Origin: Acetobacteraceae bacterium
GTDB lineage: Bacteria; Pseudomonadota; Alphaproteobacteria; Acetobacterales; Acetobacteraceae
Assembly (NCBI GenBank): GCA_024280945.1
Contig: JAMXLO010000031.1
Span: 59,503 to 123,502 of the forward strand
Direction: 5' to 3'
Length of the DNA: 64,000 nucleotides
Shown here: piece after piece, positions 38,944-48,736 of the stretch
How the letters are laid out: every line of letters starts with the position of its first letter
Position numbering within the stretch: the stretch's first letter is position 1
Translations under genes and position numbers: made by a program
Notes under the pieces: generated by a model
Seen by the model: the letters and a program-made list of their open reading frames with translations, nothing else
Databases searched by the model: none
What the model was told of the DNA's origin: nothing

Positions 38944-39753
38944 TCAAGCCGATGCCCGGCGCGTCAGAGGATACAGCAACTGACCCAGCAACCGATTGGG
39001 CACAGGCCGGTCGGTGATACCGAAAACAGACGGAATGCGATCTTTCGGCATATAGAAGGTACCAAACAAAAGATCGAGGAAGGGAAAGGTGGGAGCAAAG
39101 TTCTTATCACCTCCCTGATCGACATGGGTATGGTGCCAGCGGTGGAACACCGGGCTGGCGATCACGTAACGAAAGGGCCCAAATGTCCAGTTCAGGTTGG
39201 CATGCACCAGAAAGCCAAAAAACGTGTTGAAGGGCAGCAGCGCAATGACGGCCCTCGAATCGAATCCAGCCAAACTGATGATGAGGTTGATCAGCGTAGA
39301 GTACAAAATGAAATTGATCGGATGTATCCGCACCGAGGTAAGCCAGTCGACTTGTTCCGGGGCGTGGTGAACGCTGTGGAACCGCCAAAGCGGTTGCCGG
39401 TGAAACAACCGGTGACCCCAGTACTGCACCAGATCGGTGATGAACAGGATGATGGCGGCCTGCACCAGGATCGGCTGGTCAGCCAATGATCGGCCAACAT
39501 ATGCGGCCATCTGGTCGAGGTGTGCGTAGTCGATCGCATAGGATCGCAAGACCAGTGCGATGTAGCTGTACAGAAGCGGAGCGAGAAACCAGTAGACCAA
39601 GTCGATCTTCAGGTCCTTGCGCCAGAATGGCTGGTCCTTGCTTCGGCACAAACAGTGCAGGGTGCCGAAGATTGCCAGGCCGATCATGAACCAGCAGGCA
39701 GCGAAGACGAGCGTCGGAACCACCGTACTGGCGTATGAAGCCTGCTGCTGCAC
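38944..39753 (-). CDS. sterol desaturase/fatty acid hydroxylase family protein
   Basis: A 269-residue membrane protein with the three histidine boxes of the fatty acid hydroxylase superfamily: HRLFH near residue 114, HSVHH near 126 and HRWHHTH near 204. About four membrane helices surround them. The diiron centre they bind performs O2-dependent hydroxylation or desaturation of lipids. The target (carotenoid, hopanoid or fatty acid) cannot be read from sequence. Confidence 0.88.
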   Translation of the reverse strand: MQQQASYASTVVPTLVFAACWFMIGLAIFGTLHCLCRSKDQPFWRKDLKIDLVYWFLAPLLYSYIALVLRSYAIDYAHLDQMAAYVGRSLADQPILVQAAIILFITDLVQYWGHRLFHRQPLWRFHSVHHAPEQVDWLTSVRIHPINFILYSTLINLIISLAGFDSRAVIALLPFNTFFGFLVHANLNWTFGPFRYVIASPVFHRWHHTHVDQGGDKNFAPTFPFLDLLFGTFYMPKDRIPSVFGITDRPVPNRLLGQLLYPLTRRASA

Positions 39754-39787
39754 AACACTGGTTCCTCAGTTCCCGCTGGGACCACTC

Positions 39788-42004
39788 TTAGCCGAATCGT
39801 GGCGTTCGCGGGAACCCATGCGGCGGCAACCGTCCAGCCTGCGCCCGCTCGCCGATCCAGTCACGCAAGTTCGTCTCGGTCCGCGTCTTGTCGCCTAGTC
39901 GCCAGCTCAACCCGTCTGCCAGGTGGAACACCTTTGCATCCGCCAGCCCGCCCTCGCGGTAGCGCTGCAGGATCACGCCGCCGCCGCGCGCCATCTCGGG
40001 TACCTGATCCAGCGGGAAGATCAGCAGCTTGCGGTTGTCGCCGATGATCGCGACATGGTCGCCATCGGCCGGGACGCACAGCGACGCTTCTTCCTTGGGC
40101 TTCAGATTCAGGACCTGCTTGCCGGTGCGTTTCTCCGCCGCCAGCTCCACCGCCGGCACGACGAAGCCGCGGCCGGTCGACGATGCGACCAGATAGCGGC
40201 CGCCTTCTCTGGTCATGAACAGCGCCGCGACATCATCCTCATTGGTCAGTTCGGCGAGCAATCGCACAGGTTGGCCGTCGCCACGGCCGCGCGGCAGTTC
40301 GCCTGCCTTCAGCGTATAGGCACGGCCATTGGTGCCGAACAAGGTCAGCCGATCGGTGGTCTGGCAGTGCAGACGGAACTTCAGCTTGTCGCCTTCCTTG
40401 AAGCGCAACTCGGCATCCTCGGCGAGATGGCCGCGCATCGCGCGGATCCAGCCCTTGTCGGACAGGATGACGGTGATCGGCTCGCGTTCGACGAATGCCT
40501 CGCTTGCCACTTCAACCGTGGGTGGCGCCACTCCAAGTTCCGTTCGCCGCGCACCCAAGGCGCCCGTTGCAAACTTCTTCCTGACGTCCTGCAGCTCCTC
40601 GACAATCCGGTCCCAGCGCAGCGCCTCGCTCTTCAACAGCGCCTGGATGTCTTTGCGTTCCTTCGACAGCGCTTTGTGCTCCTTGCGGATCTCCATTTCC
40701 TCAAGCTTGCGCAACGAGCGCAGCCGCATGTTCAGGATCGCCTCGGCCTGCGTATCGGTCAGCTTGAACCGCTGGATCAGCCGAGGCTTCGGTTCATCCT
40801 CGTTGCGGATGATACGAATCACCTCGTCCACATTCAGATAGACCAGCAGATAGCCGTCGAGGATCTCGATCCGCCGATCGATCGCGGCGAGCCGGTGGCG
40901 TGTGCGACGGACCAGCACTTCGTGGCGATGGTCCAGCCAGGCGCGCAGCACCTGTGGCAGCGACATCACCAGCGGCGTGCGCGTTGCATCCAGCACGTTC
41001 ATGTTGAGCGGGAAACGCGCTTCCAGTGTCGTGGCGCGGAACAGCGTCTCCATCAGCACTTCGGGCTCGACACCGCGCGTCTTCGGCTCCAGCACCAGGC
41101 GCACCTCTTCGGTGCTTTCGTCGCGCACGTCGCCGAGCAGCGGCAGCTTGCGCTCTTCCATCAACTGGGCGATCTGCTCGACCAGCTTCGCCTTCTGCAC
41201 CTGATAGGGGATTTCCGTGACGACGATCTGCCAGGTGCCGTGCTTACCTTTCTCCACCGACCATCTGGCCCGCACACGGAAACCGCCGCGGCCGGTCTCG
41301 TAGGCGGACAGGATGGCCGCTCGGTCCTCCACCAGCACGCCGCCGGTGGGAAAATCCGGCCCCGGCATGTGTGCGAGAAGGTCGGCTGCGCTGGCCGTTG
41401 GATGGCGCACCAGGTGGATTGCGGCGGCGCAGATCTCCCCGGCATTGTGCGGCGGGATCGAGGTCGCCATGCCCACCGCAATGCCGGCCGCGCCGTTGGC
41501 GAGCAGGTTCGGGAATGCGCCCGGCAACACGACCGGCTCGCTCTCCTCGCCGTCGTAGGTCGGGCGGAAATCGACCGCGTCCTCGTCGATGCCCGCCAGC
41601 ATCGCGCGTGCGACCTCAGTGAGCCGCGCCTCGGTGTAGCGCATTGCTGCTGGGTTATCGCCGTCGATGTTGCCGAAGTTTCCCTGGCCTTCCACCAGCG
41701 GGTAGCGCGCAGCGAAGCCTTGGGCGAGGCGCACCAACGCGTCGTACACCGCAACGTCGCCGTGCGGATGGAACTTACCGATCACGTCGCCCACCACGCG
41801 AGCGCACTTCTTGAACCCGGCAGTCGGGTCGAGCCGCAGCAGATGCATCGCATAGACCAGCCGCCGATGCACCGGCTTCAGCCCGTCGCGCACGTCGGGC
41901 AGCGAGCGCGACATGATGGTGGAGAGGGCATAGGCCAGGTAACGCTCGGAGAGGGCGTCTGCCAGGCGGGTGTCCTCGATGTGGCCGATCAGGTCATCCG
42001 GCAT
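39788..42004 (-). CDS. parC: DNA topoisomerase IV subunit A
   Basis: ParC, 738 residues, the breakage-reunion subunit that decatenates daughter chromosomes. The catalytic tyrosine is Y123 in [11 protein letters not shown]; the winged-helix region contains [13 protein letters not shown]. The C-terminal domain has beta-pinwheel-like blades rather than the GyrA box, supporting ParC over GyrA. The residue at the quinolone-sensitive serine position (after HPHGD) is valine. Its 5' end is 22 bp from the twin-hairpin repeat, so the promoter must lie in or beyond that repeat. Confidence 0.94.
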   Translation of the reverse strand: MPDDLIGHIEDTRLADALSERYLAYALSTIMSRSLPDVRDGLKPVHRRLVYAMHLLRLDPTAGFKKCARVVGDVIGKFHPHGDVAVYDALVRLAQGFAARYPLVEGQGNFGNIDGDNPAAMRYTEARLTEVARAMLAGIDEDAVDFRPTYDGEESEPVVLPGAFPNLLANGAAGIAVGMATSIPPHNAGEICAAAIHLVRHPTASAADLLAHMPGPDFPTGGVLVEDRAAILSAYETGRGGFRVRARWSVEKGKHGTWQIVVTEIPYQVQKAKLVEQIAQLMEERKLPLLGDVRDESTEEVRLVLEPKTRGVEPEVLMETLFRATTLEARFPLNMNVLDATRTPLVMSLPQVLRAWLDHRHEVLVRRTRHRLAAIDRRIEILDGYLLVYLNVDEVIRIIRNEDEPKPRLIQRFKLTDTQAEAILNMRLRSLRKLEEMEIRKEHKALSKERKDIQALLKSEALRWDRIVEELQDVRKKFATGALGARRTELGVAPPTVEVASEAFVEREPITVILSDKGWIRAMRGHLAEDAELRFKEGDKLKFRLHCQTTDRLTLFGTNGRAYTLKAGELPRGRGDGQPVRLLAELTNEDDVAALFMTREGGRYLVASSTGRGFVVPAVELAAEKRTGKQVLNLKPKEEASLCVPADGDHVAIIGDNRKLLIFPLDQVPEMARGGGVILQRYREGGLADAKVFHLADGLSWRLGDKTRTETNLRDWIGERAQAGRLPPHGFPRTPRFG

Positions 42005-42026
42005 CCTGCTGCTCCGATTCGGCGGC

Positions 42027-42099
42027 TAGTGTGGTGGTTCGGAAGTCCGCCATGCTTGAAGCAGCCGCTGTAGCGGACTTCGGAACCATGAACCACACT
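42027..42099. repeat. twin-hairpin repeat, copy A, hairpin 1
   Basis: An inverted repeat whose left arm (AGTGTGGT then GGTTCGGAAGTCCGC) matches the right arm (GCGGACTTCGGAACC, ATGA, ACCACACT) with a short insertion, around a loop of about 22 bp. It begins 22 bp upstream of the parC start codon. It is closely similar to 51744-51820. Confidence 0.85.
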
Positions 42100-42118
42100 G
42101 GAGAACCAAAAGATCTTG

Positions 42119-42193
42119 CTAGTGTCCCTTTCGCTTCGAAAGTTCGTAAGGTGCCGATCAAGCGTCCGACGAACTTTCCAAGCGGGACACTAG
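42119..42193. repeat. twin-hairpin repeat, copy A, hairpin 2
   Basis: CTAGTGTCCC-(TTTC)-GCTTCGAAAGTTCGT is complementary to ACGAACTTTCCAAGCGGGACACTAG at the other end. The left arm holds a four-base insert absent from the right arm; copy B has the same asymmetry. The right arm runs into the recO reading frame and supplies its last codons and stop. Confidence 0.85.
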
Positions 42194-42907
42194 CGCCGCG
42201 ACGCGGTCGTATAGCATCCGGCGCGCCAGCGGCAGCGGGCGATGGTGGTGCCCGAACGCGTCGCGTTCCAGGAAATGACCGGTCAGCCGCAAGCCGTCGC
42301 GCCAGTCCGGGGGCGCCGCGTCGTTGCCGCCCACCAGGAACGACGGCAGGCGCAGGAGGCGCGACGTCCAAATGCCGGCGCCGGCCTCGGTTACCGCGCG
42401 GCCGGTCTTCGGCGACACGAAGGCGAGGTCTGCGGTCTCCCCGGTGACAGCGCAGCAGGTCAGATCGAGGCCATAGCCAAGATCGGCCAGCAGCACCGTC
42501 TCCCAGCGGATCAGGTCCCCGAGGACAGCCTGTCCCTGCGACAAATGTGCGATCAGATGCAGCAGGCCTTCGAACACGCGCGGATGCGGTTCCCGTTCCG
42601 GCAGCGCTCCCTCGGCGACTGCGCACGCGGACGACAGCATCGCCATCGCCAGGGCATCATCCATGGCGAGCGCCGCGGCCGGATGCACGAGTTCTGCGGT
42701 GAACGAGCCAAGCTGGTCCGAGAGCCGCGCCACCCAGCGGGCCTGGATCAGGTTCCCCGGCTGCCAGATCGCCGTCCGGCCACGGGCCGCGCCGCCGCGC
42801 GCCAGCCCCCGGTGCGCGCCATGCTCGGCCGTCATCACCGTCGCGATCGCGTCGCCCTCGCCGTAGGGCCGTGCGTCGAGCACGATTGCCGGCGCGTCCC
42901 AATCCAT
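42158..42907 (-). CDS. recO: DNA repair protein RecO
   Basis: RecO, 249 residues, an OB-fold protein that loads RecA on SSB-coated single-strand gaps. The N-terminus is typical (APAIVLDARPYGEGDAIATVMTAEHG), followed by the helical domain. The usual RecO zinc-finger cysteines are mostly lacking, as in many Alphaproteobacteria; one Cys pair lies near residue 157. The last 11 residues (LVSRLESSSDA) and stop codon are encoded by the right arm of hairpin 2 of the repeat, so the natural C-terminus has been replaced. Confidence 0.88.
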   Translation of the reverse strand: MDWDAPAIVLDARPYGEGDAIATVMTAEHGAHRGLARGGAARGRTAIWQPGNLIQARWVARLSDQLGSFTAELVHPAAALAMDDALAMAMLSSACAVAEGALPEREPHPRVFEGLLHLIAHLSQGQAVLGDLIRWETVLLADLGYGLDLTCCAVTGETADLAFVSPKTGRAVTEAGAGIWTSRLLRLPSFLVGGNDAAPPDWRDGLRLTGHFLERDAFGHHHRPLPLARRMLYDRVAALVSRLESSSDA

Positions 42908-43025
42908 TGTTCAGTATCAGTCAGCAGGTCGCGTATCTGGCAAGCGATAGATAGTCACCGGCGCGTGCCACCTGCCTTCGTGGCACGCCGGTGCAGGTAC
43001 AGGTTCCTCGCGGGAGACATCGGAT

Positions 43026-44438
43026 ATGAGCGATTTCAGGACTGAGTCCGACAGCATGGGCCAGGTGCAGATCCCGGCAGACAAGCTGTGGGGACCGCAG
43101 ACGCAACGCTCGCTTGAGCACTTCAGCATCGGCAGTGATCTGATCCCGCGCGAGATGATCACCGCCTTTGCGATTTTGAAGCGCTGTGCTGCTGCCGCCA
43201 ATCGCGCCGAAGGGCGTTTGCCTGGGGACGCGTGCGATCTGATCACGCGGGTCTGTGACGAGATACTTGCCGGCCAGCACCATGACATGTTTCCGCTGCA
43301 TGTCTGGATGACGGGCAGCGGCACCCAATTCAACATGAATGTCAACGAGGTCATCTCCAATCGCTGCTGCCAGCTCGCGGGCACACCGCTTGGCAGCAAG
43401 GCACCGGTGCATCCGAACGATCATGTCAACATGTCGCAGTCGTCGAACGACAGCTTTCCCTCGGCGATGAACATTGCTGCTGCGATCGGCGTAAAGCGCC
43501 GTCTGATCCCTGCCGTGACCGCGCTGCGCGACGCGATCGCTGCGAAGGCGGAGGAATGGCAGGACATCGTCAAGATCGGCCGGACGCACATGCAGGACGC
43601 GACACCGCTGACGCTCGGGCAGGAATGGTCGGGCTATGCAGGCATGTTGTCGGATGGCCTCGAGCGGATCGACGATGCGCTGAAGGGTGTGTATCGCCTG
43701 GCCCTTGGTGGCACGGCGGTCGGCACCGGGATCAATGCGGCGCCAGGTTTCGCCGAGGCGGTGGCGGCGGAAATCGCCAGGCAATCCGACCTGCCGTTTG
43801 TGAGCGCGCCGAACAAGTTCACCGTGCAGGGGGCACATGACGCGCTGGTACAGTTGTCCGGCACGCTGCGGACACTTGCCGTCTCGCTCTATAAGATCGC
43901 CAATGACATCCGACTGTTGTCGTGCGGGCCGCGCGCCGGTTTTGCTGAGTTGCACATTCCGGAAAACGAACCCGGCTCCTCCATCATGCCGGGAAAAGTC
44001 AACCCGACGCAGGTCGAGGCGCTGACCATGGTCGCCGTGCAGGTGATGGCGAACGACGTTGCTGTCGGGTTCGGTGGCGCAGGCGGCTATCTCGAGATGA
44101 ATGTCTACAAGCCGCTGATGATCGCCAACATCACCGAATCCATCGCCATTCTCGCCGACGGATGCACGAACTTCCGCAAGTTCCTGATCGAAGGCACACA
44201 GCCAAACCGGAAGAAGATCGCCGAGTACGTGGAAAGTTCGTTGATGCTGGTGACGGCGCTGGCGCCGGTGATCGGCTATGACAAAGCCTCGCAGATCGCG
44301 CATCACGCGATGGACCACGATCTGACGCTGAAACAGGCTGCATTGCAGTTGGGCCTGGTGGATGAGCAGACGTTCGATCGTGTCGTCGATCCGGTAAAGA
44401 TGGTCGAGCCGGGCGTCGCTTCGGCGGCAGCGGGCTGA
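43026..44438 (+). CDS. fumC: class II fumarate hydratase
   Basis: FumC, 470 residues, the oxygen-stable iron-free fumarase that interconverts fumarate and malate in the TCA cycle. Signature motifs: [33 protein letters not shown], the [16 protein letters not shown] loop and the catalytic [13 protein letters not shown] loop. Length is normal. It is divergent from recO and ends just before a palindromic intergenic repeat that can act as a terminator. Confidence 0.97.
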   Translation: MSDFRTESDSMGQVQIPADKLWGPQTQRSLEHFSIGSDLIPREMITAFAILKRCAAAANRAEGRLPGDACDLITRVCDEILAGQHHDMFPLHVWMTGSGTQFNMNVNEVISNRCCQLAGTPLGSKAPVHPNDHVNMSQSSNDSFPSAMNIAAAIGVKRRLIPAVTALRDAIAAKAEEWQDIVKIGRTHMQDATPLTLGQEWSGYAGMLSDGLERIDDALKGVYRLALGGTAVGTGINAAPGFAEAVAAEIARQSDLPFVSAPNKFTVQGAHDALVQLSGTLRTLAVSLYKIANDIRLLSCGPRAGFAELHIPENEPGSSIMPGKVNPTQVEALTMVAVQVMANDVAVGFGGAGGYLEMNVYKPLMIANITESIAILADGCTNFRKFLIEGTQPNRKKIAEYVESSLMLVTALAPVIGYDKASQIAHHAMDHDLTLKQAALQLGLVDEQTFDRVVDPVKMVEPGVASAAAG

Positions 44439-44450
44439 CCGCCGCCCATC

Positions 44451-44530
44451 GTCATCCCCGCAATGGCTGGAATCCAGCCCTTGGTGGTTACTGGCGGTGG
44501 ATCTGGATTCCCGCTTACCGCGGGAATGAC
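44451..44530. repeat. palindromic intergenic repeat / possible terminator after fumC
   Basis: GTCATCCCCGCAATGGCTGG at the left is complementary to CCGCTTACCGCGGGAATGAC at the right, with CTGGATT/AATCCAG inside. This is the common GTCATTCCCGC-type repeat of Proteobacteria. It separates the convergent fumC and dxs genes and may end transcription of both. Confidence 0.7.
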
Positions 44531-44556
44531 CAAAGCACCCTATGCGGTTCCAGTTT

Positions 44557-46488
44557 CTAGCGTGCCGTCACCGCTTGGCCACCTGTGAGCGCCTCGTCCA
44601 CGCCGAAGGCTGCAAGCGCCGTCGCGACGATGTCCTTGGCAGTGAGTCCGGCCAGAGCCAACTGCTTCGCCTGCGAGTCGTGGTCGATGAAGATGTCAGG
44701 CAGGATCATCGGCCGTACCTTCAGTCCGTGATCCAGCAGGCCTTTCCAAGCGAGGTGCTGCAGCACGGCCGAGCCGAAGCCGCCGATCGAGCCTTCCTCA
44801 ATGGTGATCAGCACCTCGTGGTGCCGTGCCAACTGTTCCACCAGCGCAGTATCCAGCGGCTTGGCGAAACGCGCGTCGACCACAGTCGCCGGCAGTCCGC
44901 GGGCTGCCAACTCGTCCGCCGCCTTCAGCGAATCTGCGAGCCGCGGGCCCAGCGACAGGATGGCGATGTTGTTGCCCTCGCGCAGCACGCGGCCGCGACC
45001 TAGTGGCAGCACTTCGCCGTGCGATGGCAGCGGCACGCCAATTCCGTCACCGCGAGGATAACGCAGCGCGGACGGGCGGTCGTCGATCGCCACGGCGGTC
45101 GCCACGGCATGGACCAATTCGGCCTCATCCGATGGCGCCATGAGCACGAAGCCTGGCAGGCAGCCAAGATAGGCGAGATCGAAGCTACCCGAGTGGGTGG
45201 CGCCGTCGGCACCAACGGGCCCGGCACGATCCAGCGCGAAGCGAACCGGCAGGCCCTGGATCGCCACGTCGTGCACCACCTGGTCGTAGGCACGCTGCAG
45301 GAAGGTCGAATAGATGGCACATAACGGCTTCATGCCCTCGGTCGCCAATCCCGCGGCAAACGTCACCGCATGCTGCTCGGCGATCCCGACATCGAAGCAG
45401 CGATCGGGGAAGCGCTTGCCGAATTTGTCGAGGCCGGTGCCTGAGGGCATCGCCGCGGTGATCGCAACGATCCTGCTGTCCCTCTCTGCCTCGGCGATCA
45501 GGCTTTCGGCGAACACCTTGGTATAGCTGGGCGGCCCCGGCGGCGCCTTGGCCTGCTCGCCGGTGATCACGTTGAACTTCGATACCGAGTGCAGCTTGTC
45601 AGCAGAGGCCTCGGCCAGCGGGTAGCCTTTGCCCTTCTGGGTGATGGCGTGGACCAGGATCGGCCCAGTCTCCTCCGCCTCGCGCAGATTGCGCAGCACC
45701 GGCAGCAGGTGGTCGAGATTATGGCCGTCGATCGGACCGATGTAGTAGAAGCCGAGTTCCTCGAACAACGTGCCGCCGGTCAGCATCCCGCGGGCGTATT
45801 CCTCCGCCCGCCGTGCGGTGCGCTCGAAGCCACGCGGAAAGCGCTTTGCCATCCGGGAGCCAAGCTCACGCAGGGATAAAAAGCTCCGCGAGGACATCAG
45901 CCGCGACAGATAGGCGCTCATCGCACCTACCGGCGGCGCGATCGACATGTCGTTGTCGTTCAGAATGACCAACAGGCGGGTGTGGCGAGCGCCGGCATTG
46001 TTCATCGCTTCATAGGCCATGCCGGCGCTCATGGCGCCATCGCCGATGACGGCGATGATGTTGCGCTCCTCGCCTTTCAGGTCGCGCGCCACCGCCATGC
46101 CGAGGCCGGCGGATATCGAAGTGGAGGAGTGCGCCGCACCGAACGGGTCGTATTCGCTCTCGGCGCGACGGGTGAACCCGGACAGGCCGGCCCCCTGGCG
46201 CAAGGTGCGGATCCGGTCCCGCCGTCCGGTCAGAATCTTATGGGGATAGGCCTGGTGGCCGACGTCCCAGAGCAGCCGGTCGTGCGGCGTGTCGAACACT
46301 GCATGGATCGCCACCGTCAGTTCGATCACGCCAAGCGAAGCGCCGAGGTGGCCACCGGTCACGGACACAGCGTCGATCGTTTCGGCGCGTAATTCATCGG
46401 CCAATTCACGCAACTGCTCCAGAGAGAAATTGCGCAGATCAGCCGGATAGCGAACGCGATCGAGCAGCGGTGTTTTGACAGGGCTCAT
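44557..46488 (-). CDS. dxs: 1-deoxy-D-xylulose-5-phosphate synthase
   Basis: Dxs, 643 residues, condenses pyruvate and glyceraldehyde 3-phosphate in the first step of the MEP pathway, using thiamine diphosphate. The ThDP/Mg motif [16 protein letters not shown] is near residue 150, the catalytic [17 protein letters not shown] near 365, and the transketolase C-terminal domain is complete. It lies 18 bp downstream of ispA on the same strand, forming ispA-dxs. Confidence 0.97.
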   Translation of the reverse strand: MSPVKTPLLDRVRYPADLRNFSLEQLRELADELRAETIDAVSVTGGHLGASLGVIELTVAIHAVFDTPHDRLLWDVGHQAYPHKILTGRRDRIRTLRQGAGLSGFTRRAESEYDPFGAAHSSTSISAGLGMAVARDLKGEERNIIAVIGDGAMSAGMAYEAMNNAGARHTRLLVILNDNDMSIAPPVGAMSAYLSRLMSSRSFLSLRELGSRMAKRFPRGFERTARRAEEYARGMLTGGTLFEELGFYYIGPIDGHNLDHLLPVLRNLREAEETGPILVHAITQKGKGYPLAEASADKLHSVSKFNVITGEQAKAPPGPPSYTKVFAESLIAEAERDSRIVAITAAMPSGTGLDKFGKRFPDRCFDVGIAEQHAVTFAAGLATEGMKPLCAIYSTFLQRAYDQVVHDVAIQGLPVRFALDRAGPVGADGATHSGSFDLAYLGCLPGFVLMAPSDEAELVHAVATAVAIDDRPSALRYPRGDGIGVPLPSHGEVLPLGRGRVLREGNNIAILSLGPRLADSLKAADELAARGLPATVVDARFAKPLDTALVEQLARHHEVLITIEEGSIGGFGSAVLQHLAWKGLLDHGLKVRPMILPDIFIDHDSQAKQLALAGLTAKDIVATALAAFGVDEALTGGQAVTAR

Positions 46489-46506
46489 AGTGCCTCCGCT
46501 CTGAGT

Positions 46507-47406
46507 TCAGTTCCGCCTGGTGACGACATAGGCGGCTAGCGCCCGCAGCAGTTTTGCCCGGTCGCCAAAGGTTTCGAGATGGCCTGCGGCCTGCCGGGCG
46601 AGCAGGTCGGCCTGCGCTCGTGCCCGCTCGATGCCCAGTACCGCAACCATGGTGGCTTTGCCAGCGGCCGCATCCTTGCCGGCGGTCTTGCCGGTCACCT
46701 CGGTGCTGCCTTCGGCATCCAACAGGTCGTCGGCGATCTGGAAGGCTGCGCCGACGTCGCGGCCGTATGCGGCCAGCAGGTGCCGCTGGAACGGCGGCGC
46801 GCGGCCGAGGATCGCTCCTGCTTCGGCGCTGAATTGAATCAGCCGGCCGGTCTTGAGGGCCTGCAACCGAGTCACCGCTGCGCCATCCAGGGTCCGGCCC
46901 TCCGCCAGCATGTCGATCATCTGCCCGCCTGCCATCCCGCGTGCACCGGCCGCAGCGCCGAGTGCGGCTACGAGCTCGCAGCGTGCCTGGGGATCCGAGT
47001 GTGTGTCGGGCTCCGCCAATACCTCGAACGCCCGGGCTTGCAAGGCGTCACCCGCCAGAATGGCGGTGGCCTCATCAAATGCTATGTGCGTCGAGGGCTT
47101 GCCACGCCGCAGGTCGTCGTCATCCATCGCCGGCAGGTCGTCATGCACTAGGGAGTAGGCGTGCAGCATCTCGATTGCCGCGGCCACCCGTGCGGCACAG
47201 GTTTCGGATACCGCGAAAATCGCGGAGCTCTGCATCACCAGGAAGGCCCTGAGCCGCTTGCCGCCACCCAACGTGGCGTAGCGCATCGCGTCAGCCAGCC
47301 GGGATTCGGCGCCCTCGGAAGGCGGCAGCAGACTCTCCAACGCAGCCTCCACGACCTCGGCGATCTGTGACAGGGCGGCGGGGAGATCGGTGTCTACCTG
47401 TGCCAT
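46507..47406 (-). CDS. ispA: farnesyl diphosphate synthase (polyprenyl synthetase)
   Basis: A 299-residue short-chain prenyltransferase. The first aspartate-rich motif is VHDDLPAMDDDDLRRG, the second is FQIADDLLDAEG, with GGKRLR and GGQMIDM also intact. It condenses IPP and DMAPP to farnesyl diphosphate, the precursor of squalene, hopanoids and quinone chains. ATG 47406 starts the family N-terminus (LPAALSQIAEVVEAALESLL); the open frame upstream is not conserved and overlaps the divergent ispH region. Chain length is inferred from the motif context. Confidence 0.94.
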   Translation of the reverse strand: MAQVDTDLPAALSQIAEVVEAALESLLPPSEGAESRLADAMRYATLGGGKRLRAFLVMQSSAIFAVSETCAARVAAAIEMLHAYSLVHDDLPAMDDDDLRRGKPSTHIAFDEATAILAGDALQARAFEVLAEPDTHSDPQARCELVAALGAAAGARGMAGGQMIDMLAEGRTLDGAAVTRLQALKTGRLIQFSAEAGAILGRAPPFQRHLLAAYGRDVGAAFQIADDLLDAEGSTEVTGKTAGKDAAAGKATMVAVLGIERARAQADLLARQAAGHLETFGDRAKLLRALAAYVVTRRN

Positions 47407-47657
47407 GGATCTCAGATACCACCCCTGGATGAGGTTGACCCCGGTGCTCGAACAGATGCGAACGAGTCGGTCACTCCGGTTGTACGAATCACACGCAAGT
47501 GTGGCACGCGGGTCGCTGTTCGGCCATTGCTTAGTGCAACCGTCCGGTTTGCGCCATGTGGCAAGAGCCCTTGGCATTGCCCCGTCGGGAGGCGCGTGCC
47601 ATATGCCGCCGACCTGCTCGGTCTTTCGGCGCGACGCCGCCACCTGGAGAAACCGCC

Positions 47658-48587
47658 ATGATCCGCGTCGTCCTGGCCCAGCCCCGCGGTTTTTGCGCCG
47701 GCGTCGAGCGGGCGATCGAGATCGTCGAGAGGGCACTGAACAAGTACGGACCGCCGATCTATGTCCGTCACGAAATCGTGCACAACCGGCACGTGGTGGA
47801 AGACCTGCGCACCCGGGGTGCGGTGTTTGTGGACGAACTGGCTGAGATCCCTCCCGGGGCACGGACGATCTTCTCGGCCCACGGGGTTGCCAAGCGCGTG
47901 GAGCAACTGGCGGCGGAACGGGATTTGCCGGTGATCGACGCCACCTGCCCGCTGGTCGCAAAGGTGCACAACGAGGGGCGCCGCTACGCTGCCCAGGGCC
48001 GCGAGATCGTGCTGGTCGGCCATGCCGGGCACGCCGAAGTGGAGGGCACGATCGGCCAAGTGCCAGGCAAAGTGCATCTGGTTCAGACAGTCGCCGATGT
48101 CGCCGCTTTGCAGATCGCAGACCCCGCCAAGCTTGCCTACATCACTCAGACCACGCTCTCGGTGGATGACACACGCGGGATCATCGCGGCGCTGAAGGCG
48201 CGATTCCCCTCTATCGTGGGCCCGGACGTGAGGGACATCTGCTATGCCACCCAGAACCGCCAGCAGGCGGTACGGCAGCTGGCCAGCGCGGTCGACATGA
48301 TCCTGGTGGTCGGGTCGCGCAACAGCTCCAATTCGAATCGACTGCGAGAGATCGGCGAAGAGCTGGGCAAGCCGTCCTACCTGATCGACGATGCGGATGC
48401 GCTTCAGCCGGCGTGGTTCGTGGGCGTCCACTCCGTTGGAGTGACCGCTGGTGCGTCGGCGCCAGAGATGCTGGTGCAGGGCGTGCTGGACGGGCTGCGC
48501 CGGTTCGGTGAGATCGAGATATCGACACAGGCCGGGGTGGCAGAGGACGTGCGGTTCCGCTTCCCCAAAGAATTGGCCGACACATGA
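47658..48587 (+). CDS. ispH: 4-hydroxy-3-methylbut-2-enyl diphosphate reductase
   Basis: IspH, 309 residues, the [4Fe-4S] enzyme that makes IPP and DMAPP in the last MEP step. The three cluster cysteines are in RGFCAGV (Cys13), ATCPLV and [10 protein letters not shown]. Start 47658 has a TGGAGA site and matches the family start [16 protein letters not shown]. It is divergent from ispA and followed by two GC-rich hairpins before hpnH. Confidence 0.96.
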   Translation: MIRVVLAQPRGFCAGVERAIEIVERALNKYGPPIYVRHEIVHNRHVVEDLRTRGAVFVDELAEIPPGARTIFSAHGVAKRVEQLAAERDLPVIDATCPLVAKVHNEGRRYAAQGREIVLVGHAGHAEVEGTIGQVPGKVHLVQTVADVAALQIADPAKLAYITQTTLSVDDTRGIIAALKARFPSIVGPDVRDICYATQNRQQAVRQLASAVDMILVVGSRNSSNSNRLREIGEELGKPSYLIDDADALQPAWFVGVHSVGVTAGASAPEMLVQGVLDGLRRFGEIEISTQAGVAEDVRFRFPKELADT

Positions 48588-48610
48588 CGGCCTGGTCGCG
48601 CCAGACCACG

Positions 48611-48660
48611 ATGGCCCGGTCGAGCCGGGCCATGACGAGAAAGGCCGGGCTAACGCCCGG
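48611..48660 (+). terminator. two adjacent GC hairpins after ispH
   Basis: ATGGCCCGG pairs with CCGGGCCAT around TCGAG (48611-48633), and CCGGGC pairs with GCCCGG around TAAC (48645-48660). No T-tract follows either. They may weaken readthrough into hpnH or stabilise a processed mRNA end. Confidence 0.5.
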
Positions 48661-48696
48661 GACCCCGCATGACGTGAGATGTCCGGACCTGCGCCC

Positions 48697-48724
48697 GGTG
48701 TCACACGTAAGGTGTCACACGTAA
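48697..48724 (+). repeat. 14-bp tandem duplication upstream of hpnH
   Basis: GGTGTCACACGTAA occurs twice back to back, ending just before the AAGAAGGA ribosome site of hpnH. The GTGTCACAC core is itself near-palindromic, so it could be a duplicated regulator site or simple slippage. Confidence 0.6.
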
Positions 48725-48736
48725 GAAGGATCGGGA

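Noticed and set aside
39923..42073. A 716-codon plus-strand open frame
   Set aside because: Antisense to parC throughout, with shadow-type composition.
42027..42193. Reading the twin-hairpin element as a complete insertion sequence
   Set aside because: It is only about 165 bp with no transposase frame; at most a non-autonomous repeat.
46507..47961. Long version of ispA with 185 extra N-terminal residues
   Set aside because: The extension is Arg/Pro-rich, not conserved-looking, and overlaps the divergent ispH gene; ATG 47406 fits the family.
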